Assembly: GCA_015061575.1 (NCBI GenBank)
Contig: SUWF01000014.1
Location: 1 to 64,000, forward strand
Reading direction: 5' to 3'
DNA length: 64,000 nt
From: Lentisphaerota bacterium
Lineage (GTDB): Bacteria; Verrucomicrobiota; Lentisphaeria; Victivallales; Victivallaceae
Positions 36,426 through 45,125 of this stretch are shown piece after piece. A program made the translations under genes and the position numbers. The notes beneath the pieces were generated by a model that did no database searches, was not told where the DNA came from, and worked only from the letters and a program-made list of their open reading frames with translations. Positions within the stretch are counted from its first letter, which is position 1. Each line of letters starts with the position of its first letter.

Positions 36426-37613
36426 ATGCAGGATTTGCAAAATATTTCCGGTTTTATGGGCGGTTTGACCCCCTCCGCAACGTTGGCGATCACCGCCAAG
36501 GCCAAAGCGCTTAAAGCTGAAGGTCTGGATGTCTGCAGCATGGCTGCCGGCGAACCCGATTTTGATACCCCCAAGGCGATCAAAGAAGCCTGTATTCAGG
36601 CTTTGAACGAAAGCAAAGTCTATTACACCCCCGCCAGCGGTTTGCCCGAACTGCGCAAACTGGTGGCCAAAAAGTTTACCGAAGACAACAATATACCCTG
36701 TACTTTTGAACAGTGCGTAGTGGCTCCCGGTGCCAAGTTTTCGGTATTCAGTGCCATTGCTGCCTTGTGCGGCCCCGGCGACGAAGTGATTATTCCGGCA
36801 CCTTTCTGGCTGAGCTATCCGGAAATGGTCAAGACCACCGGCGCTGTGCCGGTGATCGTCAATACCAAAGCCGAAAACAACTTTGAGCTGGTGCCCGAAG
36901 AATTGGAAGCTGCCGTCACCGAAAAGACCAAGCTGATGATCCTGACCACGCCCTCCAATCCCACCGGCGCGGTGTATTCCAAAGAAAAATTGGAAGCGAT
37001 CGCCAATATTGCCGTCAAACATAACTTTATGATCCTGGCGGATGAAATTTATGAAAAACTGGTCTACGATGCCGATAAACCCCACATCAGTATTGCGTCA
37101 CTTTCGGAAGCGATCCGCAATCTGACCATTACCGTCAACGGCTGCAGCAAAGCTTACAGCATGACCGGCTGGCGTATCGGTTTCCTGACGGCACCGCTCT
37201 GGCTGGCCAAGCGCATCATTGCATTCCAGAGTCATACCACCAGCAACGTTACGACCTTTGCCCAGTACGGCGCAATCGCTGCATTGGAAGGCAAGGCCGA
37301 TGCGGATATTGAAAATATGCGTCAGGCTTTTGCCGTCCGCCGCGATTTGATTTATTCGCTGGTCAGCAAGATACCGGGCATCAAATGTCTGCGTCCGCAG
37401 GGAGCGTTTTATCTTTTGTGTGATATTTCTGCCTTTGGTATGGGTTCGGATGAATTTTGCACCCGCTTGCTGGAAGAAGAAAAGCTTGCTGCCATTCCGT
37501 GCAGCAGCTTCGGCGCCGATAACATGATTCGGTTCTCTTATGCCTGCAGCGAAGAAAACATCCGCAAGGCGGCGGAACGGCTGCAGAATTTTGTAAAAAA
37601 ACTCGGTAAGTAA
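36426..37613 (+). CDS. Class I aminotransferase (aspartate aminotransferase-like)
   Basis: 395 aa, the length of class I-gamma aspartate aminotransferases. The PLP lysine is in NGCSKAYSMTGWRIGFL (about residue 238). Substrate-binding marks include SMAAGEPDFDTP near the N-terminus, TPSNPTGAVYSKE, and IRFSYACS carrying the carboxylate-binding Arg near the C-terminus. It transfers the amino group between aspartate and 2-oxoglutarate in the cytoplasm; prephenate specificity occurs in some relatives. AGGAAG precedes the start. Confidence 0.92.
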   Translation: MQDLQNISGFMGGLTPSATLAITAKAKALKAEGLDVCSMAAGEPDFDTPKAIKEACIQALNESKVYYTPASGLPELRKLVAKKFTEDNNIPCTFEQCVVAPGAKFSVFSAIAALCGPGDEVIIPAPFWLSYPEMVKTTGAVPVIVNTKAENNFELVPEELEAAVTEKTKLMILTTPSNPTGAVYSKEKLEAIANIAVKHNFMILADEIYEKLVYDADKPHISIASLSEAIRNLTITVNGCSKAYSMTGWRIGFLTAPLWLAKRIIAFQSHTTSNVTTFAQYGAIAALEGKADADIENMRQAFAVRRDLIYSLVSKIPGIKCLRPQGAFYLLCDISAFGMGSDEFCTRLLEEEKLAAIPCSSFGADNMIRFSYACSEENIRKAAERLQNFVKKLGK

Positions 37614-37627
37614 AAGCTGTAGGCAAG

Positions 37628-38149
37628 ATGCATTTACTTGCAAGTAAAGCTGCTGGCATCTGCCGGAAAAAGCTGCCTTGTCTGCTGATTGGTGCTGCAT
37701 TGATCGCCGGTTTTAACGGCGGATGCAGCACGGCAGCGGAAACTCAAAAAAATAGAGCTGAACAGGCGCCGGATAAAAATTCTATTGGCGTAATAAGCGC
37801 TATGGAAGCTATGTCGGCGTCTGCTTTTGGCCGTGATTTGGGCGATAAACTTTTGGCGGCGCTGCAGAAAAATGACTTTGCTGCCGTTCAAAGTCTGCCG
37901 CTGGGCGTCGGCCACAGTGAGTTTTCTAAAGAGAAATTTGAACAGCTGTGTAAAAAGCTCCGGAGCCAAAACGGTATAGCCAAATTTGCTTATCTGACTG
38001 ATTTGAAATTGGGCCGCTACCGTCGGTTGCTGTGGAAAGTGGAGCTTAACGCTGCCAGCGCCGAAAACAGTGCAGATGTGATTTTTGAATTGATAGTAGC
38101 CAAAGTTCAGAACCGCTACCGGGTGGCGGGATTCGGATTCCGCCCTTGA
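37628..38149 (+). CDS. Predicted lipoprotein of unknown function
   Basis: 173 aa. The N-terminus has a basic stretch (CRKK), a hydrophobic core (LLIGAALIAGF) and a cysteine after NGG at residue 33, consistent with signal peptidase II processing. The mature part resembles small NTF2-like domains (GRYRRLLWKVELNA, FELIVAKVQNRYRVAGFGFR), but I do not recognise a named family. It starts 14 nt after the aminotransferase and ends 16 nt before lexA, so all three may be co-transcribed. Confidence 0.65.
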   Translation: MHLLASKAAGICRKKLPCLLIGAALIAGFNGGCSTAAETQKNRAEQAPDKNSIGVISAMEAMSASAFGRDLGDKLLAALQKNDFAAVQSLPLGVGHSEFSKEKFEQLCKKLRSQNGIAKFAYLTDLKLGRYRRLLWKVELNAASAENSADVIFELIVAKVQNRYRVAGFGFRP

Positions 38150-38165
38150 GCTGAATGTGTTTACG

Positions 38166-38795
38166 ATGAAGAATTTGACTGAAAAACAGAAGAATATATT
38201 GGATTTTATTGACGATTTTCTGGATCGGGAGGGCATGGCTCCGACGGTTTATGAGATCGCCGATCACTTTGATATCAAAACCTCGACCGTGTCGGCGCAT
38301 CTCAAAGCTTTGCAGCGCAAGGATCAAATTTCCCGATCATCCAAAGCACGCAGTATCAGCTTGCGCAAACGCATCAATGCGCAAAAAGCTCCGCACATGT
38401 CGTTTGTATTGTCGATTCCGCTGCTGGGACGAATCAATGCCGGTATGCCATCAGATAGCCCGGCTCAGTTTGAAGGCGAATTTCCTGTGGCTGGCCAATT
38501 GGCCGAGTTGGCGGCTAAGGAGCAGCTGTTTGCCCTTAAAGTGTATGGCGAAAGTATGCGTGATCTGGGAATTTTAGATGGCGATATTGTGGTCATACAA
38601 GCCAATGCCCCAGTCAAAGATGGTGATGTAGTAGCTGCGTTGGTCAATGGTGAAACTACGGTAAAAAGTTTTTACCTCAAAAATAATGACCAGGTGGAAT
38701 TGCATCCGGCCAATCCGGATTTTTCAGTGCAGTGCTATCCGGCAAGCGAGGTGGCTGTGCAGGGTAAAGTCATTGCTTTGCACAGGAATATGTAA
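38166..38795 (+). CDS. lexA: LexA repressor
   Basis: 209 aa from the ATG at 38166; a GTG at 38157 is the alternative. Residues 1-65 are the winged helix (LTEKQKNILDFIDDFL, PTVYEIADHFDIKTSTVSAHLKAL). The cleavage site is INAGMP, with Ala-Gly around residue 90. The self-cleavage Ser is in YGESMRDLGILDGD and the Lys in GETTVKSFYL. It represses SOS genes until RecA* triggers its cleavage. It is flanked by a lipoprotein and an ankyrin-repeat membrane protein, an unusual setting. Confidence 0.95.
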   Translation: MKNLTEKQKNILDFIDDFLDREGMAPTVYEIADHFDIKTSTVSAHLKALQRKDQISRSSKARSISLRKRINAQKAPHMSFVLSIPLLGRINAGMPSDSPAQFEGEFPVAGQLAELAAKEQLFALKVYGESMRDLGILDGDIVVIQANAPVKDGDVVAALVNGETTVKSFYLKNNDQVELHPANPDFSVQCYPASEVAVQGKVIALHRNM

Positions 38796-38800
38796 AGATA

Positions 38801-39655
38801 ATGCACAAACACCTCAAACCCAAATGGCGCATATTTATACCTGTAATCGGTATGATATGCGCTGTTTTGGTTTTGTTTGCTGCAGTTTACTCAAGTTGTC
38901 AGGATCAGCAAATCAGTGCGGAAAAAGACCATTATGCCAAGTTGATGGATACTGCACCGGATGCTGGGATTCTGCAGGCTGCAGCAGCCGGTGACAGTGT
39001 GCGTCTGGGGTATTTTATCGGGCAGGGCGGAAACATCAACACTGTTGATCAGGCCGGACGCAGTGCGCTTATGCTGGCGATCCAGTTTGATCACCCGAAT
39101 ATAATTAAATATTTGCTGCAATGCAATGCTGACACCTCCATAACCGACAGTTTGGGCTATTTTGCTTTGAAAATTGCCGCTGAACGGGGCAATATCGAGG
39201 CTATGAAGCTGTTGCTGAACAGCAAGTGCAACATCGATCAAGGTTCCGAAAAGGCCGACACTGCGTTACTGGCCGCCTGCCGCAATGGACACCGTGCCGC
39301 TGTAGCGCTGCTGCTGCAAAAAAAAGCGGCGCTGTGGCCGGGCCGTGCCGCTGGCCGGGGGGCGCTGGTCAGCAGTTTGCGCAATTATCAAACTGAAATC
39401 GCCCGGGCATTACTGCAGCATGGAGCCGACATCAACGAACAGGATGAGTTGGGCAATACCGCTTTTATGCTGGCAATAAAAAGTGGAAATGCTGAATTGG
39501 TCAGCGAAATATTGAAAAATCATCCGGTCGATCTCCAGCATGTCAATCAAGCTGGAGAAAACGCTATGATGCTGGCTCAAAAAAATCCCAACAAACAAAT
39601 ATTGCATGTGTTAAAAGAGTATATTGCCCAAACGGAATCATCCGGAAAACAGTAA
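38801..39655 (+). CDS. Membrane-anchored ankyrin-repeat protein
   Basis: 284 aa. One transmembrane segment at residues about 12-31 (IPVIGMICAVLVLFAAVYS) with a basic start puts the rest outside the cytoplasm. Residues about 55-270 contain about six to seven ankyrin repeats (DQAGRSALMLAIQFDHPNII, DSLGYFALKIAAERGNIEAM, DELGNTAFMLAIKSGNAELV). Ankyrin repeats bind other proteins; no partner is evident. It follows lexA by 5 nt, so SOS-linked expression is possible. Confidence 0.87.
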   Translation: MHKHLKPKWRIFIPVIGMICAVLVLFAAVYSSCQDQQISAEKDHYAKLMDTAPDAGILQAAAAGDSVRLGYFIGQGGNINTVDQAGRSALMLAIQFDHPNIIKYLLQCNADTSITDSLGYFALKIAAERGNIEAMKLLLNSKCNIDQGSEKADTALLAACRNGHRAAVALLLQKKAALWPGRAAGRGALVSSLRNYQTEIARALLQHGADINEQDELGNTAFMLAIKSGNAELVSEILKNHPVDLQHVNQAGENAMMLAQKNPNKQILHVLKEYIAQTESSGKQ

Positions 39656-39703
39656 AAAATAAAAAAAACAGCTGTTTTCAAATGTTGCCTATATCGAAAA
39701 AGT

Positions 39704-39731
39704 TTGTTTTTTATGTATAAAGTGCTATATT
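39704..39731 (+). promoter_or_regulatory. Promoter of the KDG kinase gene
   Basis: TTGTTT (39704-39709), 16 nt, TATATT (39726-39731) with an extended TGC before the -10, 46 nt ahead of the start codon. Confidence 0.55.
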
Positions 39732-39777
39732 AAACACGGTTCAGCAAACCTTTAACTATAAAAGAGAGGATATGATT

Positions 39778-40857
39778 ATGGTTCCCGAACTCAAGAAAGA
39801 TGCCGCCTACGCCTTGTTGGTGCCCACCAGTATGGGGGTTCGTCTGACCCCGGTCGATGGTCAGCCCTTCCACTGCAGCGATATGTTCAAGATGCAGGTC
39901 ACCAGTGCCGAAACCAACGTGGCCAGCGTGGCCAGTTTTCTTGGTTTGCCGGTCAAAGTTCTGACCGCATTCGTCAAAGGCAGCCCGGTTGCCCGCATGA
40001 TCAAAGACAATCTGGCCGGCCGTCACATGGCTTATGAAGGTCCGGAATTTGAACAGGAAGGCCCCTGGGGTGTCCGTCATCAGTTCAATCTGGCTGACAG
40101 CGGTTACGGCAGCCGTGGTCCCCGTGTTCAGAATGACCGTGCCGGTGAAGTCGGCCGTCTGCTGAACGTCAAAGATTTTGATTTGGATCGTATTTTCGGC
40201 AAAGAAGGCGTGCAGATCGTGCATCTCTCCGGTCTGATCGCTGCCTTGTCGCCGGAAACCAGCAAGTTCTGTCTGGAAATCGCCCGTACCGCCAAGAAAT
40301 ACGGCAGCCGCATTTCCTTTGACCTGAACTACCGTGCCAGCTTCTGGAAAGGCCGTGAAGAAGAACTCAGTGCGATTTTTGCTGAAATCGCCAGCTTGTC
40401 CGATATTCTTATCGGTAACGAAGAAGACTTCCAGCTCTGCTTGAAGATCAAGGGCCCGGAAGCCGGCGGCAAAGATATTTCTGCCAAGATCGAAAACTTC
40501 AAAGAAATGGTCGAACGGGTCAAGGCTGCTTATCCGAATGCCTACGCTTTTGCCACCACGCTCCGTCAGGTCGTGAGTGCCAATCATCACCTGTGGGGTG
40601 CGATCGCCAACGTCAACGGCGAATGGCAGGTTGTGGAACCCCGTGACATCACCGTGCTTGACCGTATTGGCGGCGGCGATGGCTTTGTGGGTGGATTTTT
40701 GTACGCCATCCTGCGCGGCTGGGAGCCGGAAAAGTGGATCCAGTTTGGCTGGGCTACCGGCGCATTGGCCACGACTCACCTGACCGACTACGGTCAGCCG
40801 GCTGACGAAGAACAGGTGTGGAGCATCTGGAGCGGCAATGCCCGTGTGAAGCGCTAA
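39778..40857 (+). CDS. kdgK: PfkB family kinase, probably 2-keto-3-deoxygluconate kinase
   Basis: 359 aa from the ATG at 39778, chosen because GAGAGG is at better spacing than for the ATG at 39772. The PfkB anion-hole motif is DRIGGGDGFVGGFLYAI (about residue 297) with the catalytic Asp. The N-terminal half has the substrate region TSAETNVASVASFLGL. The overall order matches 2-keto-3-deoxygluconate kinases that phosphorylate the product of the altronate dehydratase encoded at 13937. Codon use is strongly biased, suggesting high expression. Other PfkB sugars are possible. Confidence 0.82.
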   Translation: MVPELKKDAAYALLVPTSMGVRLTPVDGQPFHCSDMFKMQVTSAETNVASVASFLGLPVKVLTAFVKGSPVARMIKDNLAGRHMAYEGPEFEQEGPWGVRHQFNLADSGYGSRGPRVQNDRAGEVGRLLNVKDFDLDRIFGKEGVQIVHLSGLIAALSPETSKFCLEIARTAKKYGSRISFDLNYRASFWKGREEELSAIFAEIASLSDILIGNEEDFQLCLKIKGPEAGGKDISAKIENFKEMVERVKAAYPNAYAFATTLRQVVSANHHLWGAIANVNGEWQVVEPRDITVLDRIGGGDGFVGGFLYAILRGWEPEKWIQFGWATGALATTHLTDYGQPADEEQVWSIWSGNARVKR

Positions 40858-40880
40858 TCATCGGTTTGCCGAAAGTTGGC

Positions 40881-40960
40881 ATAAGCAAGATCAATACTTG
40901 CTTATAACAATATAAAAAAAATCAGGGCTGCTGGAAAAAAAATCCAGCGGCCCCGTTTTA
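40881..40960 (+). terminator. Tandem hairpins and terminator after the KDG kinase gene
   Basis: ATAAGCAAG (40881-40889) pairs with CTTGCTTAT (40897-40905). A second stem, GGGCTGCTGGA (40925-40935) with TCCAGCGGCCC (40943-40953, one G-U pair), is followed by a T-rich tract. The second is the likely terminator. Confidence 0.65.
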
Positions 40961-40980
40961 TTTTGAATTTGATTTTGTGC

Positions 40981-41065
40981 AAAAAAATAGCGGCTTTTGA
41001 AGCCGCCGAGATGGACTTTCCGCAGAAAGTAGCCAGCAAATCCTTTACCAGGACTTGTAGAGTTT
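40981..41065 (-). ncRNA. tracrRNA of the type II-C CRISPR-Cas9 system
   Basis: On the minus strand, positions 41065-41051 read AAACTCTACAAGTCC, pairing over 15 nt with the CRISPR repeat (crRNA sense) with one G-U pair. Next comes a hairpin ACTTTC-TGCG-GAAAGT (41030-41015). A final GCGGCTT-CAA-AAGCCGC hairpin (41006-40990) is followed by a run of seven T (40987-40981), which is an intrinsic terminator. The predicted start from its promoter falls at about 41064, exactly at the anti-repeat. So an 85-nt RNA is fully delimited, divergent from cas9. It is unusually short at its 5' end, with no unpaired leader. Confidence 0.9.
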
Positions 41066-41070
41066 ACATA

Positions 41071-41098
41071 AATATAACTTGTTTTTATGAAAAGTCAA
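41071..41098 (-). promoter_or_regulatory. Promoter of the tracrRNA
   Basis: On the minus strand TTGACT (41098-41093), 16 nt, TATATT (41076-41071). Initiation 6-7 nt downstream coincides with the first base of the anti-repeat. Confidence 0.8.
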
Positions 41099-41099
41099 A

Positions 41100-41127
41100 T
41101 TGCATAATTAAAAAAATGTGTTATAAT
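41100..41127 (+). promoter_or_regulatory. Promoter of the cas9-cas1-cas2 operon
   Basis: TTGCAT (41100-41105), 16 nt, TATAAT (41122-41127) with an extended TGT ahead of the -10. Its -35 lies next to that of the divergent tracrRNA promoter, so the two are back to back. The start codon is 41 nt downstream. Confidence 0.7.
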
Positions 41128-41168
41128 AATCATATCTTATAATTATTAGTGGTGATGGAGATTGTTTG

Positions 41169-44100
41169 ATGGGTATGCTTACTCTTGGCTTGGATTTGGG
41201 TATTTCTTCGGTAGGTTGGGCCTTGCTCAAAGAAGATTACAGCGGTCGTGAACTTGTTGCGTGGGGTAGTAGAATATTTGAAGCTGGTGTGGAAGGTTCT
41301 GACAATGAAATTTCTACTGGTAAAGGCGTATCCCGCTGTGCTGAACGGCGGTTGAAAAAAGCTTTGCGCACTCAGTATTTGCGTCGGCGAACCCGCAAGA
41401 AGGAGTTGATTGATTTATTGATTGCGAATGGCTTGTTGCCGGAAAATGTTGATTCGGAGTTTTTTACTGAAATTGACAACCGCTTGCTCATGCTTATCTC
41501 TAAAGAAGAACGGGCGCGTCTTGGTCATGTTTTGCCTTATTTATACCGCAAGATGGCACTTGACCGGGTGTTGGATAAACATGAATTGGGGCGGGCATTG
41601 TATCATCTTGCCCAGCGGCGCGGATATTTGAGCAACCGCAAGCAGGATTTGAAAGATCAGGAAACAACCGGCATTGTAAAGAGCAAAATCAATGAGCTGA
41701 AACTGGCAATCGAGGAGTCTGGGGCTCGGACTCTTGGCGAATATTTTTCGATGGTCGATCCTGAAGAGGAACGTATTCGCACCCGTTATACTGAACGGGC
41801 AATGTATCAGGATGAGTTCCGCAAGATCTGTCAGACGCAGCGTAAGCATATTTCTGAAGAATTGGAAGCAAAGCTTTTCAAGGCGATATTTTTTCAGCGC
41901 AAGCTTAAATCGTGCAAAGGTTTGGTCGGCAAATGCAGAGTTTATCCGGAACGCCGCCGTTGTTCATTGGCAACTATGGAAGCGCAATTATTCCGTATTT
42001 ATGATACGGTAAGCAATTTGCGGGTTGTCTGTAAAGGGCAGGTGCGTTCGCTTACTGATGATGAACGGCTTAAGGCCGTTGAAGTGCTTAATGGATTCTC
42101 TGATCTTTGCAACAAGCAAGGCAAAGTTGCTTTGTCCAAATTGCAGAAAGCAATCGGATTGGGCAAAGGTGAAAAATTTTCATTGGGCGATGATGAGAAA
42201 GAGATATATGCCAATGAATTGCATAATATTCTTTACCGGGCATTTGGTGATAAAGCTGCATTGCTTGATGATCAAACTAAAGAAAGATTTTTCAATGACC
42301 TGCGTTCGATAGAAAAAAATGAAGTGTTGCATAAACGTTTGACTGAGTATTGGCAGCTTTCTGAAGAAAAAGCTGCAGAAGTATCTTCGATTGCGTTACC
42401 CGATAAATATTCTGCTTTTTCGCTCAAGGCACTGCGGGAAATGTTGCCGGATTTGCAGAACGGTGTTCGGCTGAGTGATTGGCTCCGGCTGAATAATCAT
42501 ACTCTGATTGCCGATAAGGAATTTGATCTGCTGCCGCTGTTTGAAAAGAGTGGGATTGAGTTGCGCAACCCCATTGTTCACCGGGTGCTGATTGAAATGC
42601 GCCGGGTGGTTAACAGCATTGTTGAGCGTTACGGCAAGCCGGATCGTATTCATGTTGAATTGGCTCGTGATCTTAAGGCAACCAATGAGGAACGGCAAAA
42701 AATAGATGCGCGTAACAAGCAGCGGGAAAAAGAACGTGCGGCAATAACCAGGCGGATTATAGAAGAAACCGGTTTGGAGAAAATTTCTCGCAACGATATA
42801 CTTAAAGTTATGCTGGCTGATGAGTGCGATTTTACCTGTCCTTATTCCGGGAAACGTTTTTCCATGAGCGAGTTGCTGAATGGCGGCTTGGTGCATATTG
42901 AACACATTATACCTTATTCCCGGTCATTTGATGACTCTTTTGCCAATAAGACTTTGTGTATCAATAAGCTTAATGCGCAAAAGAGTAATAATACCCCTTA
43001 TGAAGCTTTTGGAAATTCTGCCGATTATCCGGAAATGTTGGAACGGGTCCGGCACTTTAAAGGCATTTATGCGGAACGCAAATTGGAATTGTTCAAGCTG
43101 GATAAAGTTGAGCCGTCTGATTTTTTGGAAAGGAATCTCAATGATACCCGCTATGCCAGCAAACTTGCCATGCAATATCTGGCTATGCTTTACGGCGGGG
43201 TGGTGGATAAAGCCGGCAAACGCAGAGTATTTGCCATTGCCGGCGGCTGTACGGCTTTGATTCGCCGGGCGTGGGGCGGAAATTATCTGTTGGGCGAGGG
43301 CGAAAAAGTCCGCGATGATCACCGGCATCACGCAGTAGATGCTATGACCATAGCATTGACCACTCCGGCATTGGTGCAGGAAGTTGCCCGGATGACTCCG
43401 GAACGTCGGCGGGAGTTTGAGAAAAAGACTCAGCATTTTATCGACAGTAATTTCTATCAACAGGCCAAAGCCATGCTGGAGGATTGTGCGGTATCGCACC
43501 ATGTAGTCAATAAAATGCGGGGAGCTTTGCATAAAGAAACTATTTACAGCCAGGATTACAGCAATGGTGATTCCATCCGGCATGAACGTGTGGAATTGAA
43601 CGCTCTTTCAGCTAAAGACATAAAACAGATCGTTGATCCGGCAGTCAAAAATATTATTCTGGATAAATTGGGTGTCGCCAACGATTACGAAGTAACCGAT
43701 GCCATGCTTAAAATTTTTGGCGATAAAGCAAATTATCCGCAGATGCTTGACCGCAACGGCAATGCCGTTAATACCATAAAGAAAGTCAGGATATCCCGCC
43801 GGGTTCAAACCCGCACTATCGGCAAAGGTGACGGCAAGCGGGAAGTTGCCAATGGAGCCAACTACATTCTGGCGATTTTTGCCAAACTCAACGCACAGGG
43901 CGAAGAAATCGGCTGGGAAGGTGAAGTTATTACTTTGATGGATGCCGTACAGAAAAAGCAGCGCAAGGAACCGTTATTTGAAAAAAACCGTCCCGGTATG
44001 AAATTCAAATTCAGTTTGCAAAAAGGCGATATTGTAAAGATTACCAAAGATGGCGAAGAGCAGTTGTGCATAATTCGGGGGGTATCTTTGCCGCAGTTCT

Positions 44101-44249
44101 CGTGTTGTCCGATAAAAGATGCCAGAAAACAACAAGATTTGAAAGTTGCACATTGCTGGTATACTCCGACTACAACTGCTGCATTTAATTGGAAAATGCA
44201 AAAATACAATATGAACGTATTCGGGGAGTTGCAAATCGCCCATGATTGA
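41169..44249 (+). CDS. cas9: Cas9 endonuclease, compact type II-C
   Basis: 1026 aa from the ATG at 41169, with GGAG 8 nt ahead. RNA-guided double-strand DNA endonuclease using crRNA and tracrRNA. RuvC-I is LGLDLGISSVGWALL with Asp9. The arginine-rich bridge helix follows (ERRLKKALRTQYLRRRTRKKE). RuvC-II is IHVELARDL with Glu497. HNH is VHIEHIIPYSRSFDDS with His579 and the later NKLNAQKSNNTPYE. RuvC-III is DDHRHHAVDA with Asp724. A CPYSGKR segment precedes HNH. The C-terminal part (about 820-1026) is the PAM-interacting region. The small size and absence of csn2 and cas4 place it in II-C. It overlaps cas1 by 8 nt. Confidence 0.97.
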   Translation: MGMLTLGLDLGISSVGWALLKEDYSGRELVAWGSRIFEAGVEGSDNEISTGKGVSRCAERRLKKALRTQYLRRRTRKKELIDLLIANGLLPENVDSEFFTEIDNRLLMLISKEERARLGHVLPYLYRKMALDRVLDKHELGRALYHLAQRRGYLSNRKQDLKDQETTGIVKSKINELKLAIEESGARTLGEYFSMVDPEEERIRTRYTERAMYQDEFRKICQTQRKHISEELEAKLFKAIFFQRKLKSCKGLVGKCRVYPERRRCSLATMEAQLFRIYDTVSNLRVVCKGQVRSLTDDERLKAVEVLNGFSDLCNKQGKVALSKLQKAIGLGKGEKFSLGDDEKEIYANELHNILYRAFGDKAALLDDQTKERFFNDLRSIEKNEVLHKRLTEYWQLSEEKAAEVSSIALPDKYSAFSLKALREMLPDLQNGVRLSDWLRLNNHTLIADKEFDLLPLFEKSGIELRNPIVHRVLIEMRRVVNSIVERYGKPDRIHVELARDLKATNEERQKIDARNKQREKERAAITRRIIEETGLEKISRNDILKVMLADECDFTCPYSGKRFSMSELLNGGLVHIEHIIPYSRSFDDSFANKTLCINKLNAQKSNNTPYEAFGNSADYPEMLERVRHFKGIYAERKLELFKLDKVEPSDFLERNLNDTRYASKLAMQYLAMLYGGVVDKAGKRRVFAIAGGCTALIRRAWGGNYLLGEGEKVRDDHRHHAVDAMTIALTTPALVQEVARMTPERRREFEKKTQHFIDSNFYQQAKAMLEDCAVSHHVVNKMRGALHKETIYSQDYSNGDSIRHERVELNALSAKDIKQIVDPAVKNIILDKLGVANDYEVTDAMLKIFGDKANYPQMLDRNGNAVNTIKKVRISRRVQTRTIGKGDGKREVANGANYILAIFAKLNAQGEEIGWEGEVITLMDAVQKKQRKEPLFEKNRPGMKFKFSLQKGDIVKITKDGEEQLCIIRGVSLPQFSCCPIKDARKQQDLKVAHCWYTPTTTAAFNWKMQKYNMNVFGELQIAHD

Positions 44250-45123
44250 GCGTATTATAGAAATTGCTGAACAATCAGCTTTTCTTAATTTAAGCAACAA
44301 TTTGCTGACTATTCGCCTTAAAGACAGTCAAACGGTAACTATTCCGGTGGGCGAGGTTCAATGCTTGATCCTTGCCAATCCGGCAGTTACTATTACCGGA
44401 GCATTGCTGTCAACATTGGCTGAAAATGGCGCAGTGGTGGTAATTTCCGGCAAAGACCGTCTGCCGATAGCTATGCAGCTGCCGATAAAAGGCAACTATG
44501 TGCAAAACGAGCGTTTCCGTAGCCAGATAGCAGCCAAACTGCCGTTACAGAAAAGGTTGTGGCAAGCCGTTATTCAGGAAAAAATCCGGCGGCAGGGCGA
44601 ATTGTTGCAAAAATTGCACGATGAGGATTACGGATTATTGAATCTTGCTGGCAAAGTTCGTTCCGGTGATCCGGATAATATTGAATCCCGGGCTGCAGTT
44701 ATTTACTGGAAAAATTTCTGGATGGGGTCTTTTCAGCGTGACCGCGAAGCCGATGACAGTAATATTCTGCTTAATTATGGTTACGCTATCTTGCGGGCAA
44801 TAACCGCCCGGGCATGTTGTGCTGCTGGCTTACACCCCACAATCGGAATCAATCACCACAACCGCTATAATGCTTATTGTTTAGCCGATGATCTTATGGA
44901 ACCATTCAGAACGGTGGTAGATGAAGCGGTATACAATCTTAATCCGGAAAATAAGTATATAGAAGAACTTACTCAAGATATGCGGCGGAACCTGATAAGT
45001 GCATTGCAAGGCAAGCTCGACACAGCTAACGGCATGTGGAAAATCAACGATCTTATTCAAAGGTCAGCTCAGCAAACCGCTGATTCATTCCAGAGTGGAG
45101 AAATGTTGCTGCATTATAACTGA
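44242..45123 (+). CDS. cas1: Cas1 integrase
   Basis: 293 aa, typical of type II Cas1. It integrates new spacers together with Cas2. The active-site residues are visible: Glu148 in NIESRAAVIYW, His205 in IGINHHNRYNAYCLADDLMEPFR, and Asp217 or Glu220 in the same segment. The N-terminal beta domain includes NLLTIRL and TIPVGEVQCLILANP. The start overlaps the cas9 stop by 8 nt, and cas2 follows after 2 nt, so the three genes are translationally coupled. Confidence 0.97.
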   Translation: MIERIIEIAEQSAFLNLSNNLLTIRLKDSQTVTIPVGEVQCLILANPAVTITGALLSTLAENGAVVVISGKDRLPIAMQLPIKGNYVQNERFRSQIAAKLPLQKRLWQAVIQEKIRRQGELLQKLHDEDYGLLNLAGKVRSGDPDNIESRAAVIYWKNFWMGSFQRDREADDSNILLNYGYAILRAITARACCAAGLHPTIGINHHNRYNAYCLADDLMEPFRTVVDEAVYNLNPENKYIEELTQDMRRNLISALQGKLDTANGMWKINDLIQRSAQQTADSFQSGEMLLHYN

Positions 45124-45125
45124 AG

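Noticed and set aside
39730-40779. 349-codon open frame on the minus strand
   Set aside because: It is antisense to the KDG kinase gene. Its length comes from the strong codon bias of that gene.
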